Part shown: piece by piece, positions 1-8,217 of the stretch
How the letters are laid out: each line of letters opens with the position of its first letter
Numbering within the stretch: position 1 is the stretch's first letter
NCBI GenBank assembly: GCA_900542445.1
Contig: UQNN01000008.1
Coordinates: 1 to 64,000, forward strand
Reading direction: 5' to 3'
Length of the DNA stretch: 64,000 nt
From: an uncultured Eubacteriales bacterium
GTDB lineage: Bacteria; Bacillota; Clostridia; Christensenellales; Aristaeellaceae
Translations under genes and position numbers: made by a program
The notes under the pieces: generated by a model
Told to the model about the DNA's origin: nothing
Seen by the model: the letters and a program-made list of their open reading frames with translations, nothing else
Database searches by the model: none

Positions 1-1612
1 CAAACGTTTCAAAGTCCACCATTTCCGTGAAAATCGGCTCGATCTTCACGTTGGAAAAGTCGATCTGCGCCTCCTCGCAGGAGACGGCGGGCGCGGCTTC
101 CGCCGGTGCTTCCGCCGCCTTCTGAGCCTTTCCGGAGTCGATCGGCTTCATCGTCGGGAACAGCAGCACGTCGCGGATGGACGCGGAATCCGTCAGCAGC
201 ATCACCAGACGGTCCACGCCGAAGCCCAGACCGCCCGTCGGCGGCATGCCGTATTCCAGTGCGCAGATGTAATCCTCATCCACGTCCGCGTGCAGACCCT
301 GCGCACGCTTGGCTGCGGCCTGAGACTCAAAACGCTTGCGCTGGTCGATCGGGTCGTTCAGCTCGGAGAAGGCATTGCCCAGCTCAGAGCAGTTCGCGAA
401 GAACTCAAAGCGCTCGGTCATGTCCGGCTCATCCTTCTTGCGCTTGGCAAGCGGGGAGATGGCGACCGGATAATCCGTGATAAACGTCGGCTGGATGAGG
501 TTCTTCTCAACGAACTCGTCAAAACACGCTTCCAGGCACTCGCCCTTGACCGCATTCGCCTCGACGTGAACGCCGCGGGCTTCGCACTCCTTGCGTGCCT
601 GCTCGTCGTTTTCCCACGCATAGTAGTCGATGCCGGAATACTTTTTGACGGACTCCGCCATCGTCATGCGCGTCCATGGGCCTTCCATGTTGATTTCCTT
701 GCCCTGATACTGGATCTTCAGCGTGCCGCAGACCTTCTGGGTCACATAGATATACATCTCTTCGACGAGATCCATGATCTCATGATAATCCGCATAGGCC
801 TGATACAGCTCGATCGAGGTGAATTCCGGGTTGTGGCGGGTATCCATGCCCTCGTTGCGGAAGATACGGCCGACTTCGTACACCTTGTCAAAGCCGCCGA
901 CGATCAGGCGCTTGAGGTACAGCTCAGTCTCGATGCGCAGATACATCGGGATATCCAGCGCGTTGTGATGCGTCACAAACGAGCGGGAATTCGCGCCGAT
1001 TTCGATCGTCTGAAGAACCGGCGTATCGACCTCCAGGAAGCCCTTTGCGTCGAGGAACTCACGCAGCGCCTTGAGAATCTGGCTGCGCTTGATGAACGTG
1101 TCCTTGACCTCCGGATTGACAATGGTATCGACATAGCGCTGACGATAGCGCATATCCTGATCGCGCAGGCCGTTCCACTTCTCCGGCAGCACGCGCAGAG
1201 ACTTGCTCAGCAGCGTCAGGCTGTTGGCGTGAATGGACACCTCACCCGTCTTGGTGCGGAAAACGATGCCCTCGATGCCGAGGATATCGCCGATATCCAT
1301 CGTCTTGAAATCGGCGTACACGTCCTCGCCCACGTCTTCGCGGCGCACATACGCCTGAATCTGGCCGTCGCCGTCCATCATGTGAACGAAAGACGCCTTG
1401 CCCATGATCCGGCGGCTCATCATGCGGCCCGCAATCCGGACGGTCTTGCCTTCCAGCGCGTCAAAATTGTTCAGGATTTCGGTGGACGTATGGGTGCGGT
1501 CAAAGCGGGTGATGGTATAGGGATCGCGTCCCTCTTCGCAGTATTTCGCCAGCTTGGCGCGGCGAATCTGCTCCTGCTCGCTGTACTGCGGCTTTTCAAA
1601 CTCTTCTGCCAC
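1..1612 (-). CDS. lysS: Lysyl-tRNA synthetase (class II), 3' end outside window
   Basis: Charges tRNA-Lys in the cytoplasm. The reverse strand reads from a GTG at 1612, preceded by AGAGGA, into a class II LysRS with an N-terminal OB-fold (FVHMMDGDGQIQAYV near residue 75). Motif 3 (GLGFGVDRLVML) lies near residue 465. The usual LysRS C-terminus (LLFPTMKP) is reached near residue 490, but the frame stays open for about 45 more codons to the window edge. The extra part has an Ala/Glu-rich linker and then IDFSNVKIEPIFTEMVDFETF, which suggests a fused C-terminal domain, possibly the EMAP/tRNA-binding type. It follows greA by 31 nt, the common Firmicutes greA-lysS operon. The large open frame on the plus strand here is antisense noise. 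Confidence 0.95.
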   Translation of the reverse strand, partial: MAEEFEKPQYSEQEQIRRAKLAKYCEEGRDPYTITRFDRTHTSTEILNNFDALEGKTVRIAGRMMSRRIMGKASFVHMMDGDGQIQAYVRREDVGEDVYADFKTMDIGDILGIEGIVFRTKTGEVSIHANSLTLLSKSLRVLPEKWNGLRDQDMRYRQRYVDTIVNPEVKDTFIKRSQILKALREFLDAKGFLEVDTPVLQTIEIGANSRSFVTHHNALDIPMYLRIETELYLKRLIVGGFDKVYEVGRIFRNEGMDTRHNPEFTSIELYQAYADYHEIMDLVEEMYIYVTQKVCGTLKIQYQGKEINMEGPWTRMTMAESVKKYSGIDYYAWENDEQARKECEARGVHVEANAVKGECLEACFDEFVEKNLIQPTFITDYPVAISPLAKRKKDEPDMTERFEFFANCSELGNAFSELNDPIDQRKRFESQAAAKRAQGLHADVDEDYICALEYGMPPTGGLGFGVDRLVMLLTDSASIRDVLLFPTMKPIDSGKAQKAAEAPAEAAPAVSCEEAQIDFSNVKIEPIFTEMVDFETF

Positions 1613-1643
1613 GATGGATTCCTCTTTCTGTCTCTTCTATCAA

Positions 1644-2126
1644 TTACAGGGTGATTTCAATGACCTTGATGCGCAGCGGGCCGCCGGGGGTCTGGGCGGT
1701 CACGGTTTCGCCGACATGCGCGCCGATGAGCGCCTCGCCGACCGGGGACTCGTTGGAGAGCTTGCCGTTGGCCGGATCGGATTCAGACGTGCCAACAATG
1801 GTATACGTCTCTTCGTCATCGGGTTCGTCTTCGTAAACGATGGTCACGCGCGTGCCGAAACCGACGACGTCCGTGCTGATCTTGCTCTCGTCCACGACGA
1901 CGGCGTTCTCGATCATCGCTTTCAGCTCGGTGATGCGCTGCTCCAGCACGGCCTGATCGTTCTTCGCTGCGTCGTATTCGGCGTTCTCGCTCAAGTCGCC
2001 GTAGGAAATCGCAACTTTCAGCTGCTCGGCGACCTTCATTTTTTCAGTAGTCTCTTTGTATTCAAGCTCTTCCTTCATGCGCTGAAGGCCTTCGCGGGTA
2101 ACAACCACATGCTTGGTATCAGACAT
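1644..2126 (-). CDS. greA: Transcription elongation factor GreA
   Basis: Rescues backtracked RNA polymerase by stimulating transcript cleavage. The 160-aa length is normal. The N-terminal coiled coil carries the family signature GDLSENAEYDAAK (about residues 43-55) with the acidic tip residues, and the C-terminal FKBP-like domain ends in PGGPLRIKVIEI. The ATG at 2126 has AAGGAGAG upstream. A consensus promoter lies about 95 nt upstream and lysS follows, so the two are probably co-transcribed. Confidence 0.97.
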   Translation of the reverse strand: MSDTKHVVVTREGLQRMKEELEYKETTEKMKVAEQLKVAISYGDLSENAEYDAAKNDQAVLEQRITELKAMIENAVVVDESKISTDVVGFGTRVTIVYEDEPDDEETYTIVGTSESDPANGKLSNESPVGEALIGAHVGETVTAQTPGGPLRIKVIEITL

Positions 2127-2219
2127 AACTCAATCTCTCCTTTTCTTTGCGCGCCCTCAAAAGCGCGGCAAAACGAGCGCCCGAAAAGGCTGTTTTCGGG
2201 CATACTGCGATATTCTATG

Positions 2220-2248
2220 ATTATACTCTCCGCGTCCCCGTTTGTCAA
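2220..2248 (-). promoter_or_regulatory. Sigma-A promoter of greA-lysS
   Basis: On the minus strand there is a perfect TTGACA (2243-2248), a 17-nt spacer and a perfect TATAAT (2220-2225). The expected start is near 2213. The leader then contains a perfect 9-bp hairpin (GCCCGAAAA pairing with TTTTCGGGC) before the greA ribosome binding site. Confidence 0.9.
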
Positions 2249-2276
2249 TCAATGCGCATGCGGAAAATGCAGGCCG

Positions 2277-3662
2277 TTACAGGGAAAAGAACTCCTTTTC
2301 GCAGAGCGTCTCCCCGCTGATCGGGTCGCTCAGGGTGATATGCACGCCTTCCGGCACATCCGCGCCGACGGTTTCTGTAATCTCCCCCGCCGCCCGGTTG
2401 ATCCCCGCAGCATAGCTTTGGCCGCTCTGCGCCGCCTCGTCCAGCCGTTCCAGCGGGAAAAGGCTGTTGGACCACTTGGCAAACAGGTCTTCTTCAAAAA
2501 CGTGTTCCCGCGCAATGTTCTGCATCAGGGTCATCAGCTTCTCGTTTTCAAACAGCGCATTTCCCGCGCCGATCGTCACCGTGCATGCGAAATCGTCGTC
2601 GTGCAGCAGCATCAGCGCGCTGGCCAATTCGCTCTGGTTTTCAAAATCCGCAAGCTTCTTTTCACGATAGGCCGCCGCATCGTCCGCCCAGGCCGTGTAT
2701 GCCGCATCCCCGCGATGGTCGTCCACATCGTAATGCTCTGTGATATACCGTCCCAGATAATCCGAAACCTTGCGCGCGCCGGAAGGGTTCAAATGCTCGT
2801 GCGCGTCAAAACAATCCGTCGCATAATCGGCTACCTGATCCATGCTCACAAAATCGATGTAGTTCAGCCCGTAATCTTCCGCGATATATGCGACGGCGTT
2901 CGCGTCCATCTGCTGCTGCTCGTTCGCCGGATACGGCAGATGCACCAGCAGCACGTCGATCCCCCGCGCCTGACAATCCTCGATGATCTTTCGCAGATAG
3001 ACAAAGCCCGTCTGCCCGCTTTCTTCCGTCGCCATATCCTCATCGATCAGGTCGTAATCTCCGACGTCCGCCACGGCGATGACGCTTTTCGCGCCCTTCT
3101 CCCTGTTGTAAACGGGGTGAAAATCCGTATCCGTCAGTTCGCTCCAGCGCGCGTGATACTTGCCCAGCGTGAACAGATATTCCCACTTCATGTCCACATA
3201 GGCCACGCCGTCGTCATCCACCGCGTTCGGATCATCCATCAAATCGTCGAGGGCTTCGATTTTGGTCTTGGAAATCGAGTAACAGTCAAACGCCGTGTGT
3301 ACGTCGCTGCTGTTGCCGGAGAGCTTGTAGCTCTTGCTTACGCCCTGCACATCCAGCACAACCAGCTTCGGCTTCGCATAGTCCAGCGCATTTTGCAGCG
3401 CCCAATACGTGATGGGGAGCGTGTTGCCATAACTGGCGATGTTGTAGCCCGCAATGCCGTATTTTTCCCACATTTCCATCGGGAAAACGCCCGTGTTCAT
3501 GATGCTGTCGCCGAGGAACAGCACGTCGTATTCCCCCGCGCGGTCAAGAAACGGCTGCATCTTCTGCCGGCTTTCCTTGCGCTCAACCAGCCTGCTTATC
3601 CCCGCGACGACGCCAAAAAGCAGCATGCAGAACGCAACGACTTTCAAAATCCTTTTTCCCAT
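2277..3662 (-). CDS. SGNH/AlgX-like acyl-transfer partner protein, membrane anchored
   Basis: A 461-aa protein with one N-terminal membrane segment (KVVAFCMLLFGVVAG) and an extracytoplasmic SGNH-hydrolase-like domain. Block I is GDSIMN (about residue 50), and the D-x-x-H block is DAHEHLNPSG. Proteins of this DltD/AlgJ/AlgX type work with an MBOAT partner to O-acylate surface polymers; the polymer here is unknown. The start is ATG 3662, eight codons inside the longest frame, because AGAGGAAAACAC precedes it. It lies downstream of the MBOAT gene, separated by a compound repeat. Role inferred from domain plus neighbour. Confidence 0.75.
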   Translation of the reverse strand: MGKRILKVVAFCMLLFGVVAGISRLVERKESRQKMQPFLDRAGEYDVLFLGDSIMNTGVFPMEMWEKYGIAGYNIASYGNTLPITYWALQNALDYAKPKLVVLDVQGVSKSYKLSGNSSDVHTAFDCYSISKTKIEALDDLMDDPNAVDDDGVAYVDMKWEYLFTLGKYHARWSELTDTDFHPVYNREKGAKSVIAVADVGDYDLIDEDMATEESGQTGFVYLRKIIEDCQARGIDVLLVHLPYPANEQQQMDANAVAYIAEDYGLNYIDFVSMDQVADYATDCFDAHEHLNPSGARKVSDYLGRYITEHYDVDDHRGDAAYTAWADDAAAYREKKLADFENQSELASALMLLHDDDFACTVTIGAGNALFENEKLMTLMQNIAREHVFEEDLFAKWSNSLFPLERLDEAAQSGQSYAAGINRAAGEITETVGADVPEGVHITLSDPISGETLCEKEFFSL

Positions 3663-3695
3663 GTGTTTTCCTCTTTTCTCTTCCAACCTTTTTCC

Positions 3696-3778
3696 CTATG
3701 GATTGCAGAGCAATCCATAGAGCGGGAAGTCCAGAAACCTCAGGTTTCCGGCTGGGTTTGGGGCAGCGTCCCCAATCT
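3696..3778. repeat. Compound hairpin repeat, half element (A-B-C)
   Basis: This holds palindrome A (CTATGGATTGC-AGA-GCAATCCATAG, 3696-3720), hairpin B (AGAAACC-TC-AGGTTTC core, 3731-3751) and hairpin C (TTGGGG...CCCCAA, 3758-3775). It fills the space between the MBOAT and SGNH genes. Confidence 0.85.
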
Positions 3779-3786
3779 TCCTCTCC

Positions 3787-5319
3787 CTAAAAATTGAAAT
3801 AGATAAAGCTCGCTTCGCTGAAACCGCTTCCCCAAACGCCGGTAAGCAGAATGACGACTGCCGCGCCGATCATCACCGCCCATCGGATCGGCAGAGCGCG
3901 CGCGGCGAGCCAGCCGCGAACATCCCTGCCGCTCTCGCCCAAAAGCGAAACGATGAACAACAGCAGAACGCCCGCCGCCAAAATCCGCGCGTCCAGCGGT
4001 GAAAGGCCGAGGTTCACAAGGCTGACCTGTTCCAAACACGGCGTTGTCAAAATGCTGCCCATCATCCGCACCGCATCGCCTGCCGTCGCGCATCGGTCAA
4101 AGAACCAGCCGATGTTGACGATGATAAACGTCCGCAGGACGCGGAAGACATGAAAGCCCCGCGAACCCGTCAGCCGCGGACAGCGCTCGTTCATCCGCTT
4201 CACCCTCGGTTCAAGCAGCGCCGTCAACGCCAAAATCACGCCGTTGTAAAGGCCCCAGAGGATGTAGTTGCTCGTCGCCCCGTGCCATACGCCGACCAGC
4301 GTAAACACGAGGATGTTGCCCAGCGCCGCCGGAAGCGCACGCGCAAACGCCGCGCCGAAGCGCCCCTTCGCCGCTTTGGACAGGCGCGCGACCGGCTTGC
4401 AGAGCGCAAAGGGATAGAATACATAATCCCGCATCCATGCGCCCAGGCTGATATGCCATCTGCGCCAGAAATCGCCCAGCGAAACCGCAAAATACGGCCG
4501 CCGGAAATTCTCCGCCAGACGAATGCCGAACAATTCCGCTATGCCTGCAACCAAATCGATGCCGCCGGAAAAATCGCAGTATTGCTGCACGGAGTACGCC
4601 AAAACGCCGACAACGGCCATCGCGCCGCCCCATGTGCCGCCCGGCACGTCAAACACAGCGCAGACCGCCGCCAAAGCGCGATCTGCGACAACCATCTTTT
4701 TGAATAACCCCCACAACATCAGCAAAAACGCGCGCGGTACATTGACATGCCCGCCGCTTTCAAGCTGTTTTTCCAGCTGATCATAGCGCCCGATCGGCCC
4801 CTGAATCAGCTGGGGAAAAAACGAGACGAACAGCGCAAACCGCGCCAGGTTTTTCTGCGGCGCATATTTGCCGTTGTACACATCCAGCAGATAGCCCATC
4901 GACTGAAACGTGTAAAAGCTGATGCCCAGCGGCAGCAGCAGCCCAAGCGGCGACGCGCCAAACCAGCCGCGCACGTCGTCCGTATATTTGAGCGCCGCCA
5001 GCAGGCCGAAATTAAGCAAAAGCGCCGCGAGCATCGCCGCGCGTTGTCTGCGCCTGGTCTGCGCCTTGATCGCTTTTTTCCGTTCCCTGTCCGCCGCATT
5101 GGTTTGGGCTTTGCCGTTTTCGCCGATCTGGGCGATAACCAGCGCGGCCAGCCACGTGGAAACCGTCGTCAGCAGGATGAACGGCAACCCCGCAAGGCTC
5201 CGCGACGCGTAAAAGCCGTAGCTCGCCAGCAGCAAAACCGCCCAGCGGATTTGGGCCGGGCAGAGATGATAAACCGCCGCGCAGATAAAACCGTAGGCGG
5301 CCAGCATGAATAAGGTCAT
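3787..5319 (-). CDS. MBOAT family O-acyltransferase
   Basis: A 510-aa polytopic membrane protein of the AlgI/DltB (PatA-like) family that moves acyl groups across the membrane for surface polymer O-acylation. Signatures are FYTFQSMGYLLDVY near residue 135, QLIQGPIGRYDQ near 170, FWRRWHISLG and GVWHGATSNYILWG near 345 with the conserved histidine. The ATG at 5319 overlaps the aroK stop by 4 nt, so it is translationally coupled to the aromatic operon even though its function looks unrelated. The SGNH protein downstream is the likely partner. DltB is less likely because no dltA or dltC is nearby. Confidence 0.88.
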   Translation of the reverse strand: MTLFMLAAYGFICAAVYHLCPAQIRWAVLLLASYGFYASRSLAGLPFILLTTVSTWLAALVIAQIGENGKAQTNAADRERKKAIKAQTRRRQRAAMLAALLLNFGLLAALKYTDDVRGWFGASPLGLLLPLGISFYTFQSMGYLLDVYNGKYAPQKNLARFALFVSFFPQLIQGPIGRYDQLEKQLESGGHVNVPRAFLLMLWGLFKKMVVADRALAAVCAVFDVPGGTWGGAMAVVGVLAYSVQQYCDFSGGIDLVAGIAELFGIRLAENFRRPYFAVSLGDFWRRWHISLGAWMRDYVFYPFALCKPVARLSKAAKGRFGAAFARALPAALGNILVFTLVGVWHGATSNYILWGLYNGVILALTALLEPRVKRMNERCPRLTGSRGFHVFRVLRTFIIVNIGWFFDRCATAGDAVRMMGSILTTPCLEQVSLVNLGLSPLDARILAAGVLLLFIVSLLGESGRDVRGWLAARALPIRWAVMIGAAVVILLTGVWGSGFSEASFIYFNF

Positions 5320-5825
5320 TTTTTCCTCTCCGTCAACAGCTTTTCCAGCATCTTCGCCGCTTCTCTGGGCGGCATGCGATTGTCGAATTGCAGATGAGCC
5401 GCCGCTTCATACAGGTGCGCCCGCTGCGCGTACAGCGTGCGCATGCGTTCTTCCTTATCGCCCGCCAGATTGGGGCGCGTGTCCTGCCGAACGTCGGCGA
5501 TCATATCCTCCAGCGGCCGGCAGAGCCAGACGACGACGCCCTTTTCGCGCATCATGCGGATGTTTTCTTCCCGCGTAACGATGCCGCCGCCCGTCGCGAT
5601 CACCGCTTCGCCCGCGTCCAGCGCGCGCTCAAGCGCCGCCGTTTCGTGCAGGCGGAAACCCACGTCCCCTTCCTCGGCAAAGATTTCGGGGATGGACCTG
5701 CCCGCCGCGCGCGCGATTTCTTCGTCCAAATCGATGAGCGGCAGGCCCATCCGCCCGGCGAGCAGCCGCCCAATCGTGCTCTTGCCGCATCCCATCATGC
5801 CGATGAGCAGAACCGGCTTACACAT
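5316..5825 (-). CDS. aroK: Shikimate kinase
   Basis: Phosphorylates shikimate at the 3-hydroxyl with ATP in the chorismate pathway. It has 169 aa, normal length. The P-loop GMMGCGKSTIG is at residues 8-18, followed by DLDEEI (substrate Asp), FRLHE, GGGIVT and RPNLAG in the lid. It overlaps pheA (8 nt) and the MBOAT gene (4 nt), so it belongs to the same transcript. Confidence 0.95.
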   Translation of the reverse strand: MCKPVLLIGMMGCGKSTIGRLLAGRMGLPLIDLDEEIARAAGRSIPEIFAEEGDVGFRLHETAALERALDAGEAVIATGGGIVTREENIRMMREKGVVVWLCRPLEDMIADVRQDTRPNLAGDKEERMRTLYAQRAHLYEAAAHLQFDNRMPPREAAKMLEKLLTERKK

Positions 5826-6930
5826 GGGCGTCCTCCCGCGCAGCCTGATACACGCCCAACAGACGGCAGTTCTCGCAATCGCCCTGAAGCGAACCCATCA
5901 ACACGCCGAGGTTGCTGTCGCGCAGATTGCCCGTCAAATCGACATAGAAGCAGTATTCCCAGTTGGAGTTGTGCAGCGGGCGTGACTCGATATGCGTCAT
6001 ATTCATGCCCATCGCCACAAAGCTGGACAGCGCGCGCATCAGCGTGCCGCGCTCATGGCGCAAAGTGAAGGTGACGGTCGCCTTATCCGGAATGCCGATG
6101 GGCGTGGGCGACGCGCTGACGACGATAAACCGCGTGTGGTTGCCGTCAAACGTGTGGATATCCGGCGCGAGAATTTCAAGCCCGTAGTGCTTCGCCGCCA
6201 GCCGGGACGCAATCGCCGCACAGTGTTTATCGCCCATCTCGGCCACGTGGCGCGCGGCGATGGCCGTGTTGAAATACGGCGTGGTGACCCAGGCCGGGTG
6301 TTCGCCGAGGAATTTCGGGCACTGGGCAAAGCCCTGCTCGTGGCTGAAAACCTGCGTAATCTCATCCACCTTTGCGCCCGGCACGCCCAGCAGGCAGTGC
6401 TCCACGCGCACGAGCTGTTCGCCGACGATGTGGCAGGCGTATTTGCCCAGCAGGTCGTAAACGTCGTTGATCGAGCCGGAAGACGAATTTTCCACCGGCA
6501 CCACGCCGTAACGCGCCTTGCCGTCCGCCACAGCGGCAAAGACCTCTTCAAACGTCTTGAAATTTACGCGCTCGCAGTCGTCGCCAAAGAAACCGACCAC
6601 CGCGCACTCGCTGTACGCGCCCGGCACGCCGCTGTACGCAATCCGCTTGGTTTCCGTCTGTTCTTCCAGATAGCGCCGCTGCTCCTCGCGGGAGAGACGC
6701 ATGATCTCCGTGAACAGCGCCATCACGCTCTGCGCCAGCGCCGGATCGCCCGCCTGCTGCGCGCGGGATTTGAGCACGGCCTCCTCCCGCTCCGCGTTCA
6801 GGATGTCCATATAATGCGCCTGCTTGTAGAGCGCCACGTCGCGGCAGACGCCCATGCGCCGCTCGAACAGGCGTACCAGCTCCGCGTCGATTTCGTCAAT
6901 TTCCTGTCGGCAGTTTTCCAAGTCTCTCAT
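5818..6930 (-). CDS. pheA: Bifunctional chorismate mutase/prephenate dehydratase
   Basis: Converts chorismate to prephenate and then to phenylpyruvate for Phe synthesis. Residues 1-90 form an AroQ-type chorismate mutase helix bundle. Residues from about 105 to 280 are the prephenate dehydratase (PGAYSE, PVENSSSGSI, NHTRFIVVS), and a C-terminal ACT domain follows (GTLMRALSSF, ESRP). The ESRP motif is the Phe-binding signature, so feedback inhibition by Phe is expected. The start is ATG 6930 with GGAAGGAG 7 nt upstream, rather than the TTG two codons earlier. Confidence 0.95.
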   Translation of the reverse strand: MRDLENCRQEIDEIDAELVRLFERRMGVCRDVALYKQAHYMDILNAEREEAVLKSRAQQAGDPALAQSVMALFTEIMRLSREEQRRYLEEQTETKRIAYSGVPGAYSECAVVGFFGDDCERVNFKTFEEVFAAVADGKARYGVVPVENSSSGSINDVYDLLGKYACHIVGEQLVRVEHCLLGVPGAKVDEITQVFSHEQGFAQCPKFLGEHPAWVTTPYFNTAIAARHVAEMGDKHCAAIASRLAAKHYGLEILAPDIHTFDGNHTRFIVVSASPTPIGIPDKATVTFTLRHERGTLMRALSSFVAMGMNMTHIESRPLHNSNWEYCFYVDLTGNLRDSNLGVLMGSLQGDCENCRLLGVYQAAREDAHV

Positions 6931-6949
6931 GTGCAAACTCCTTCCGTCT

Positions 6950-7113
6950 GCCTCCGGCAGCCAACCTACGGCAGCTTATCTGCCTGTTTCCGCCACAGGC
7001 GGCAGCAGATTCGCTGTCCCTCGAAGAGGGAGGCTTTATTCTCCTGCCGTTGTTGCTTATACCAAAAGCCTCCCTCCCTGAGGGAGGTGCTGAGCGAAGC
7101 GAAGCGGAAGGCG
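6950..7113. repeat. Second repeat type: inverted CCTCCCTC modules
   Basis: The space between aroC and pheA contains GAGGGAGGCTTT (near 7026) and its inverse AAAGCCTCCCTC (near 7065). CCTCCCTGAGGGAGG and GCTGAGCGAAGCGAAGCGG follow. This differs from the C-B-A repeat and resembles short inverted repeats common in gut Clostridia genomes. It looks like a degraded miniature element. Confidence 0.5.
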
Positions 7114-8217
7114 TTATTCTTCCAGCGCCCGCTGCGCCGCGTCGTCCATCATCAATTCGCAAAGCGCAATCGCCAAAATGCTCTCCAGCACCACCACCGC
7201 ACGCGGCACAATGCACGGATCGTGCCGGCCGGCGATCTCCAAAACAGCGTTCTCGCGTTTGGCGATGTCAATCGTCCGCTGTGCCTGCGCGATGGAGGGC
7301 GTGGGCTTGATCGCCGCGCGGAAAATCACCGGCATGCCATTTGTGATGCCGCCCGTAATCCCGCCGTTGTGATTACTTTCGCAGACCACGTTGTCCCCGT
7401 CCATGCGCATGGCGTCGTTCGCCGCGCTGGCGCGCATGTCTGCAAACGCCATGCCGTCGCCAAACTCGATCGCTTTCACCGCCGGAACGGAAAATGCCAG
7501 CTGGCTGACCACGCTTTCCACCGAGCCGAAAAACGGCGAACCGATGCCCGCACGCACGCCGACCGCCGCGCACTCGATCACGCCGCCGACGCTGTCTTTC
7601 TCCGCGCGCGCGGCCGCAACCGCTTCGCGCATGGCCGCTTCCTTGTCGGGCTGCAAAAGCGGAAAACGGCTTTTCGCCAGCTTGTCCAGCGTCCAGGCGT
7701 CCACGTTTACCGGGTCAAACCGCGCGTCCCGCTCTCCCGCAATCGCGGCAATGTGCGCGCCGATGGTCACGCCCTTTTCCCTGAGGAGCAGCCGCGCCAC
7801 GCTGCCCGCAAACACCAGCGGCGCGGTCAGTCTGCCCGAAAAATGCCCGCCGCCTCGCGGGTCGTTCATGCCGCGATATTTGACATAGCCCGCGTAATCC
7901 GCATGGCCGGGACGCATGCTCGACGCAATGTTTTGATAGTCGCCGGATTGCGTGTTCGTGTTTACGATCATCGCGCAGAGCGGCGCGCCCGTCGCCCGCC
8001 CGCCAAGCACGCCGGAGAGCACGCGCACCGCGTCGGCCTCCTTCCGCGCCGTGGCCGTCGGATCATTGCCCGGCGCGCGCCGCGCCATCTGTCTGGCGAT
8101 ATAGGTTTCGTCGATCTGCGCGCCGGCAGGCAGACCGTCGAGCACCACGCCGATAGCCGGGCCGTGGGACTCGCCGAAAATCGTCAGCTTGAAATGTTCG
8201 CCGAAGTTCGCCCTCAT
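7114..8217 (-). CDS. aroC: Chorismate synthase
   Basis: Removes phosphate from EPSP to form chorismate, using reduced FMN. It has 367 aa. The N-terminus has the signature FGESHGPAIGVVLDGLPAG, then RRAPGNDPTATARKE-type flavin and substrate residues, SMRPGHADY, and NDPRGGGHFSGR near residue 125. Its ATG overlaps the aroA stop by 4 nt. Confidence 0.96.
   Translation of the reverse strand: MRANFGEHFKLTIFGESHGPAIGVVLDGLPAGAQIDETYIARQMARRAPGNDPTATARKEADAVRVLSGVLGGRATGAPLCAMIVNTNTQSGDYQNIASSMRPGHADYAGYVKYRGMNDPRGGGHFSGRLTAPLVFAGSVARLLLREKGVTIGAHIAAIAGERDARFDPVNVDAWTLDKLAKSRFPLLQPDKEAAMREAVAAARAEKDSVGGVIECAAVGVRAGIGSPFFGSVESVVSQLAFSVPAVKAIEFGDGMAFADMRASAANDAMRMDGDNVVCESNHNGGITGGITNGMPVIFRAAIKPTPSIAQAQRTIDIAKRENAVLEIAGRHDPCIVPRAVVVLESILAIALCELMMDDAAQRALEE

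Noticed and set aside
290..1654. 454-codon plus-strand open frame
   Set aside because: It is antisense to lysS, with low-complexity Arg/His/Ala-rich translation typical of high-GC shadow frames.
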